Position numbers and translations under genes: made by a program
The notes under the pieces: generated by a model
What the model saw: the letters and a program-made list of their open reading frames with translations, nothing else
Told to the model about the DNA's origin: nothing
Databases searched by the model: none
In this document: piece by piece, positions 52,358 through 61,300 of the stretch
How the letters are laid out: each line of letters opens with the position of its first letter
How positions within the stretch are numbered: the stretch's first letter is position 1
Source: Limnephilus marmoratus
Lineage: Eukaryota; Arthropoda; Insecta; Trichoptera; Limnephilidae
DNA: 64,000 nt
Assembly (NCBI GenBank): GCA_917880885.1
Contig: OU862927.1
Span: 40,451,571 to 40,515,570 of the forward strand
Direction: 5' to 3'

Positions 52358-55300
52358 GTAAATAATAGGATTTTTAGCCTCCAAAACATTGTTGTAGAAG
52401 TATCGGACGCTTATAGTGATGTCTCTTTCATTTGTCATGATTTGCCTCTGAAAAGATGTGTAAATTTTTTATCTGTTCATCTTCATGTATAATTTTCTCA
52501 AATTCTTGTTTCTGTTTGATAAACGTCAAAATTACCATTTGACAGGTTAGAAATAAACAAACATTTTTCCAAAATATTCTATATTATATAGGTACCTATT
52601 ATGTAAACCACTTTATTTGAACAGAATTTTGAAGCGGTTTTGAAAGTATGCTTTCAAAATATTTCGGTAATATTATCCGGGCACAGTTTGGAAATTTAAT
52701 AAAAAGGCACTTTCTAGATGAGAAAAGTGTGGAGAAGTTGAATAAAAAGAAATTAAGGTGCGCTCGGCAAAATTGAGGGAGATACAGCCGTTTAAAGTAT
52801 GAATAAAATGTCACTTCATGAACCGATACTGTCCGCCATTTGACACTAATATGTTGGTATCCCCGACCTGATAAAAACAAGAGCCTAGATACGATTGTAC
52901 CCGACTTCATGGGATAAATAATAAGGCGCGTAGGTACTGGAATGGAGACAAACCATTCAAATCCTGGGATGTTTTTTAAAATAAAGATAATATACACAAG
53001 CCCGCTACACAAACTCTGCGTAGCCAAACAAACCATTCAAAAACGTAGGCTGTTTTTTAAAGTAAAGATAACATACACAAGCCCGCTACACAAAACCTGT
53101 ATAGCCAAACAAACCATTCAAAAACGTAGGCTGTTTTTTAAAGTAAAGATAACATACACAATCCCGTTAGACAAACCATTTATAAACGTAGGCTGTTTTT
53201 TAAAGTAAAGATAATTTACACTATCCCGCTAGACAAACCATTGCCTGAAGTAGCGCGGGACTCGATCGCTCTGAAGTGTGCGTGTAAACGGCGCCTTATC
53301 CATGTATCCCACGAAGTCCGCTATAATCGTATCTTGCTCATCCTTGTATCAGGGATACCAATATATCAGTAACAAAATGGCCGTTGTCATAGTGTTGGTG
53401 CCCGAAGTGAAATTTTACTTAACGTAATTGAAAATTAATTACTTATTCAAATTTTTTTATTATTGCTTTCCGAACTTTTTTTCACCTTCCAAATTAAAGT
53501 TCTCAACTTAAAACGCGGTGAAAACATGGTTTTTTGCCAAAAACAAGCTGTGCCCGGATCTGCATTCCTCCCTTATAATATAACTAGCTGGTTCCCGGCA
53601 TGCGTTGCTATTCCATTTAATAAAGAAATGGTTTCTCCGCATATCCTTTCCCATTCGTTCCAGTCCCCCTTCCACCTCCACCTTCCCTCTCCACTCCCCC
53701 CTTCCCCCATCCTGTATTCGCCTCCCCTCTCCCGTATTCGCCTCCCCCCTCCCGGTTTCCCCTCCCCCCTCCTGCATTCCATACATTCATTCTCGGTACA
53801 TTCAGTTTTCAAACAGCTCACATGCCACCTATTTTAATTTTTTTATACAAATTTCATAATGCCAGAGCTCGTATATGTGTTTCTGATGTATGAGCTATAT
53901 TATTGTAAAGCTTCATGAAAATCCATTCAGTGGTTTTTGCGTGAAAGAGTAACAAACATACATCCATACAAACTTTCGCCTTCATAATATTAGTAAAATG
54001 GTGTATAGTAGGGTACTTCCAGTCAGCAAAACTAATAAAGTAGTTTTTAACAAAGTAATGTTTTAAATAAGATAAATATCCAGACGTGCTCCTCGTCCAA
54101 AATGCCTTCCAGGCACTGAGGCTCCATCCAAGCTAGAACCAAGGTAGCCTCTAAAAAACTGGGTAAAGGACTCACAGATATTGCAGATAGTGTACAACTG
54201 TTGACCCTGCACGAATCGTTAAAATGTGCCTCACTGTTGAATTTAGCAACCAATTCTGGTCTGGATCCCCAGATTCTGAAAAAAAAAAACCCTTGACCAT
54301 GTGCAGAAATGGGCGGTCTGTGTGATGGATTCTTCTATCGTAACAAATGGATGGTAATCTACATTTTTATTTTTTTACATTAACTCTTAACATTGGCTCT
54401 GAGGAAGATAATTTCCCTCAGGGCCTTTGTCGTCTTTGGGAATGCTGTATGTAAGGTTTTTGGAGGAGAGAAAGGAGTGAACATGGATCTTGAAGAGACC
54501 TATGTAGTCGTATGGAGAAAGTACTGGCAAATTGTTTCACAGCCGAGCTATCAAACTCAAGAACGAGTTCTAAAAACAACACAATAAGGGGGCATACATT
54601 AATTACATGTGCTCAAAAGGGGGGGGTTCAGCAAAATCTCACGTTACTTGAAAAGAATATACGAAGTGGCCCAAATTTATCTCACCGAAGGGGGTGAGAG
54701 GTCTAGATTGGAAGAAAAACTGCTCACGTAATTATTGTAACCTAATAATCGAGTGTGAATACAATTTTATGTGTGTTTTTTTTCTTCGATTTTAGCCTGT
54801 GTCAGGGCACGATATACACGCGCACTATTTTCTCGTGGCTTGGCCTATTTCAGCATTTCGCTCGCCATACATTCCTATTGTGATAGTGTTGAGTACCTCA
54901 TACTCAAATGTCCCATACAAACAGGTAAAATGTCCCCCCACCTCACAATATGTATTTGTACCAACTCTTTTTCTTTGTATTACTACAAATATGAAGGGGG
55001 GACAATATGAAGGAGGGACAAACATGAGGTGTGAGGTGGTTTGTTTTGTTGGACTACATTCATGTCATGTACGGGACAAATATGAGGTGAGGTGTGAGGT
55101 GGTTGGGTATTGGACTACATGTCATGTCACGTTGTCACGTATGGGCAGGGCCGGATCTACAAAATCTGGCGCCCTGTGCAGTAGGTACCGATGGCGCCCC
55201 CCCCCCCCCCCCCCTACATTTTTATTTTGATTAAAAATTCGTTCACCCCAATTTTTTTATTTATTTCTTTATTATATTTTTTTTACACTAATTTATCAAA

Positions 55301-58300
55301 TAAAATCAAGACATATAAAGGGTGTAACTTTTCCAAGTGACCTGGCGGCAGCTCTCACACTCGTTTTTTTTAAGAGAGGATCGCCAGGAGCCCCATACTC
55401 TCTGAATCTATTGGGTAAACATAAATTATGGTGCTATTTTAATTATTTTAGGAAAAACTCTTTGCAAGTTATGCTTTAAAATAATACAACGAATTGTTTG
55501 TTTGTGCCCGTACCATGATTTAAAATATAGGTTACGAGACAATGCGCGTAATACAACAAATATAACCTCAAATTTGTACCTTGCATTTCCCCTGTGTTGA
55601 GCGAACAAACACTAAACACTGACGTATGGTATCAACGGCTTACGAACAAAAATATCGCGCTGTGATTGGTTATTGAATTTGGATCGCACCTATTCGTCGT
55701 AAAAGACGGTAAAAGATATATGGAAAAATAGATCTTACGTTTTAACTAAATATATGGAATTTGTAAAAAAATTCTGTAACTGACTATAAATTCGTAAGCC
55801 GTTGATACCAACCTGATGCGTGGGCTTTCTGTTTCTTTGGAACGTGTTGCTAGAGCGTAATAATTATTTCGTACTATGGGTAATTTTTAAACGATTCAGG
55901 GAATATTATAACTAAATTTCAATACAATATTTATTTTCTCACGGCGCCCCTTCGGAGTTGGCGCCAGGTTTTTGCAAGTTTTTGAACGTATGGCAGATCC
56001 GGCGCTGCGTATGGGACAAATATGAGGTAAGGTGCGAGGTGGTTGATGTATTAAACTACATGTCATGTCACGCATAGTTTGGGACAAATGTATGAGGTGG
56101 TGAGGCGTGAAGTGTTTGTATATTCTATGACATTTTTGTATTAGAACCGTGAGGTGGTGATGGGGTAAGCCAATTCATATATTGTGAATACCGCAGAAGC
56201 GTCCCAACTGCTCCGAAATTTTTATTTTTTATTTTTTAATTCTAAATTATTGTTAAGTGAATACCGCACAAGAGTACCAACTGCTCGAAAATTTTTTTTT
56301 TTTAAAATATTTTTTTGTTGTAAATTATTGTTATGTGAATACACAAAACAATAATTTATGAGCACAAGAGTACAAGAGTCCCAACTGCTTTTTTATTCTA
56401 AATATTTTTTATTGTAAATTATTTATTGATAAGTGAATACCGCACAACAGTACCAACTGTGCCAAAAAAAAAATATTTTTTTTAATATATTTTTATTTTA
56501 AATTATTGTTATATGTTATGTAAATACCGCACAGGATTCCCAACAGCTCCCAAGGGAGGGAGGATGAGGCAGTGTTGTGATGAGGTGGAGGGGGTTGCTG
56601 AGGAGGGGGAGGGATAAGAGGGGGGGTGCAGGGAGGGGGGTGCAAGGGGGGGGTCAGAGGGGAGGTGCAGGGAGGGGATCAGATGGTGAAGGTGGGCCTT
56701 TTTTATATCCATTTTTCGTATTACAAAAATAACAGACACGGGAGGCGGGTATGGGTACCGCCACCCCGGTATTTATTAGAAAACCAACACCTCTGAACCA
56801 AGAAAATCAAGCTGAAGAAAAAAAACCAGCCACCCCCCCACTCCCCCCCCCCCGTAAGTGAAAATATTTTGTAACACCTCACCTCAAATGAGGTAGGACA
56901 CCTCAACACCTCATTTCAATATTTGAGTACCTCATACAAACTCATTCTGATATCGTGTGCTACCCAACACTATATTGTGAATGTACGGCGAGTATGCTGG
57001 AAAATGTCAAGCCATGAGAGTATAGCGCAAGTGTGTCAGCCCCATGAAGTGTTTTCTTATATTAATGATGCTAGCTCTTCTAAGCACTTTAAATTAAAAT
57101 CCCAATAAAACAGACATATGCCAGCACCTCTTCCTTTCGTATCGTACTACTTTATTTAATTGAACGATTGCAGGTGTCCGAGTCAGATGGATTGCCGTCG
57201 CAGCTATGCCTCCAATGTGTACATCAGGTGTCTCGGAACTATGCCTTCAAGCAGCAGGTGGAGCGCTCCGACTCGCAGCTGCACAGTTTTCTGCAGCAGA
57301 ACCCCAACAAGGTAAACCAAACCTGATTGTTAGATTGCAGGTGTCAGTCAGATGGGCGGCTATCACAACTGTGCGTCTAGTGCGTACATCAGGTGCAAGC
57401 AAGTGCTAATCCTCACTACATTTGGATACGGTTCTAACTTACAATCCCATCAGACCTGTCATACCTAAGCGGTTTATGCGCAGATAATACAGAACCAATT
57501 GATAGCGTTGTGTGACAGTATCTGCTGTATCTGCTGATATCTGCTCGCGCTTTTATCTGCGCGTGTGGACACTACATTATCTTGTTCTGAGATGTTGCAA
57601 GGCGATGTTCCGAGAGAGTCCTGCTGTAGAGGGCAAAAGGTGGCTGGCCACGCAGTAGGTGGGCAAACGCATCCATCCAAAGCTTAGACCTGGACAAACC
57701 TCACCCCATGAACCCGGGCACCTCTTCTAGGTCACCAATCGTAGCGAACCACTTGGGTTGACCTATGGCAGGGGTGTTGGTTATTCAATAAATAGATTCC
57801 GGGCGGCGGTACCCATACCCACCTCCCAAATTGAAGGTGTAATGAATATTTGTACATATTGTGTTGTTTGTTTCAGTCCCTGGCCAAACCCAATGAAGAA
57901 GATGTGGTCATAATTCAAGATATCGCAGCTGAAGTACAGTTTTCTTACATTGATAATTGTAAGTTTTACATGTTCCACTTGTCAGTCCTAATCTAATTTT
58001 AAAATCATTATGTGAACATCACACTAGATTGTAACCATCTTGTCTGATTATGTCTAAAAGGGATCGAAATGAAAATCTAGTCTCCTTCAACGGAAGCAAT
58101 CTTCCGAACAGGCCCTCCATTGATATGCTTGGTGTAACCCATAAGCGCGGGTCACATTATGCTGGTTGCCAGCTGCTGCTTACCAGCGGCTGGTAGTAGT
58201 ACCAGCTAGCAGCGGCGGGCAATCTGGTCACACTAGTGTTGCTGCTACTCGCGTCTCGCACTCTCCAGTTAGTCATTCACTATATGTACAACTAAACAAC

Positions 58301-61300
58301 TTCACAAAAAAAACACGTGCTTTCTCGTTGCTGATAGACCCAATAATGGTCAGACTGCGCTGCCGGCTGGTGCCAGCGGTCACGTTATTGATTATTTGCC
58401 GCTGCCTGCCACCAAAAGTTAAACATGTCCAACTTCGTCAGCCGCTGACGAATACTCGCCGGCTGGCGACGCCAGCGCAGAATTTTGTTGTCAAACCAAG
58501 CTGATCGACGGCTGGCAGAAGCGGCTTCTTCAACTCGCGGCTGGCAATCAGCATAATGTGACCCGCGCATAAGTGACCAGCTCAGATATGGGGGCTCCAT
58601 CGAAGCCAGAGTAAAGTTACCGTCTCAAAAACTGGGCGTACTGTACAGGGCCCGCAGATACTTTAATAGTACATAACTGCTAACCCTGTACAAATCAGAA
58701 GTGCGCTCCACGGTTGAATTTGGCAGCCACCTCTGGTCTGGAGCTCCAAAATACCTGAAAAATACCCTCGGCTCTGCAGAAACGGGCGGTCCGTTTGATA
58801 GATTCTCCCATCTTAACAGACGGATTGCAATCCTTAGAGCATAGGCATTGGGTGGGAATGCTATCCTTGTTCTACCGGTAATACCGGAATTTGGGAGGCG
58901 GGAATGGGTACCGCCGCCCCGGGAACCTTTATTGGATAACCAACACCTCTGCCATAGGTCACCCCAAGTGGTTCGCTACGTTTGGTGATTTGGCAGGGGT
59001 GCCCGGGTTCATGGGGTGAGGTTTGTCTAGGTCTTGGAGGCGGATGACCAGGACATGCTGAACCCCATCCTACCCACCCCTTAAACCCTTTTCCTTCCCA
59101 GAACTCTCCTCTCCTTCCTTTCCTAAAAAAAAACCCTCCACACAGCATCCTCAAAGATGACATAGGCCCTGAAGGAAATTATTTTCCTCAGGGCCTCCTG
59201 TGTGGAGTTAATGTAAAAAAAAAACTGCCCGGAGCCAGTGGAACTAAGACAACTCTAATTTTGTAAATCCAACCTCTGTGATGGAGTCTCTAAATGCCGA
59301 AAAAAGTGTTATATGATGTAGAGTTGTTAACCCATCGGCGTACTTGCAATCCAGTGATTGTGGGTTCAAACACCGATGCGCGCAAGTAAATTTTATTGGA
59401 TTAATTTGTGTTATTCTGTAAAATAATATTTGCGGCACATTCCACAGTGGAAGATACTCTCAATATCGCCCTGGTGTAAGACCACAATTCAGAATTGAAA
59501 CGTTGCTTGTTCGCTTATTTGGTGACTAGATCTGAATAGCTAGGTACTTCCCCACCTTCCTCTTCCCCATCCCCTTTCCCTCTCCACTTACAATTACCCC
59601 AATTGGGGATGTCATTGTCTCACTAGCTCCAAACTGGAGCAATTGGGACTCTTGTGATGTTTTTTTTGTTCACTTAAAAAAAAATATTCCCCAAAAATAA
59701 ATTCACAGGAATTCATCCATCACCAGTCCTGGGGTACCTAAATATCTAAAAAAAACAGCTGCAATTGTGTAATTTGTATCTAATCCAGTAAATTGTATTA
59801 AATTTGCAGCCAACTCCCAAAATTCCCACGACTCATCAGGCTCAGGTCCTGCACTTGAGGCCTTCTACATTACTAGTGAAAACCACTCCGGGGAAGGGAA
59901 TGATGAAGAGATGGATCAGCAACTACAGGTACGCCTTCAATCTATAAACCTTATTTTATTTAATCATTGAGCACTTTTATCATTACTGTGACGATCCACT
60001 GTTACGGTACCGTGGCAGCATAAAAAAGGCAATTAACAAAGTTCCTTGTCACAATAATGCTGCAGCTCTTTCAAAAGATGAGATACACAATGTGCCAAAA
60101 ACTAATAATTTTTTTTGCATCTCTCTCACACCGTGACGTCTCCGTAGACCCCTACAATACTGCTAGCCTTGGTGATAATTTATGATAAGTATGGAATATA
60201 GTTACAAGGATAATATTCAAATACGTCAAATTTCAATGCGCTGGTGGTTTTTCTTTTGTTCTTAAACATATAATGCCGCAGCTCTTTCTTACACACAAAT
60301 AACAATAGAAAATGGGACAAACGGTGAACAGTGAAAATGTCTGCAGCCCCCAAAGGAAACATACAAGCATTATCATACATCTCCCTCACACGTATAAAGA
60401 AAATGAAACGCAATTCCCATCGCCGTAATTGAGCCGTAATAAGATATATCTTTGTATTTTGTGTGTCTCATCTTTTGTCTCACCATTATTTAATGTGGAA
60501 GAAAGAGCTGCAGCATTATGTTGTATCTTTATTACCTTTTTTTTGCCGTCACGGTACCGTAATTGTGGATCGTCATGGTAATAATATAAGCGCCCGTTAA
60601 AGATAATATTAACAACTCTAAATTGAAAAATATGAAACAGAAAATCAGAAAAACATTTAGTCGCATCCAAGAATTGAACCCAGACTCAGTCTTGCCGGGG
60701 ATTTGCTCTGACCACTTAGCTAATTCGACTTCATCAGGCTTTATCCGACTTTATCATACCTTCGGTTGTATTTAACTGCATCATACTTCGACTGAGAACT
60801 ACCAACTACCATTTTCTTCATTTTTATAATGTACGCTTTTTCTGCTTTCTTTATATGCGATTGCAAGATTCTACCCGAATTTAATTTGAATAAATATAAC
60901 CATTTTTAATATGCGACACTTATTGACTTTTCACAAGTTTACGATGAATTTTCAATATTTTTATAGTTTCTTATTTTATTTCTACAAGAATACATTTCAT
61001 TACAATGGCCAGGAGAGTAGAGGATTAGTCGTTACAGTGTTTAAAGTGGATAGTTGGGTGTTATTCAATTTAGAATTGTTTAATGTTCCAGGAGCAGGAT
61101 GAGTTGAAAGATGACGAGAAGGAGGAGGAGAAGTGTGAGAGGTCGCAGGACCTGGACCAAACCATCGTCAAGGAGCAACCCGCCAGCGACGGGGAAGATG
61201 ATGATTTCCTTGGTTAGTATCCAACCGTCATATCCATCATCCATCTTCTTCTGTCTTCTATTCCCCCTTTTGCAGCATAAACTGAGATACTTGTACGATG

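Noticed and set aside
53463..53837. 124-codon open frame with Pro/Ser-rich C-terminus
   Set aside because: It overlaps the C-rich middle of a Helitron and has no homology signal.
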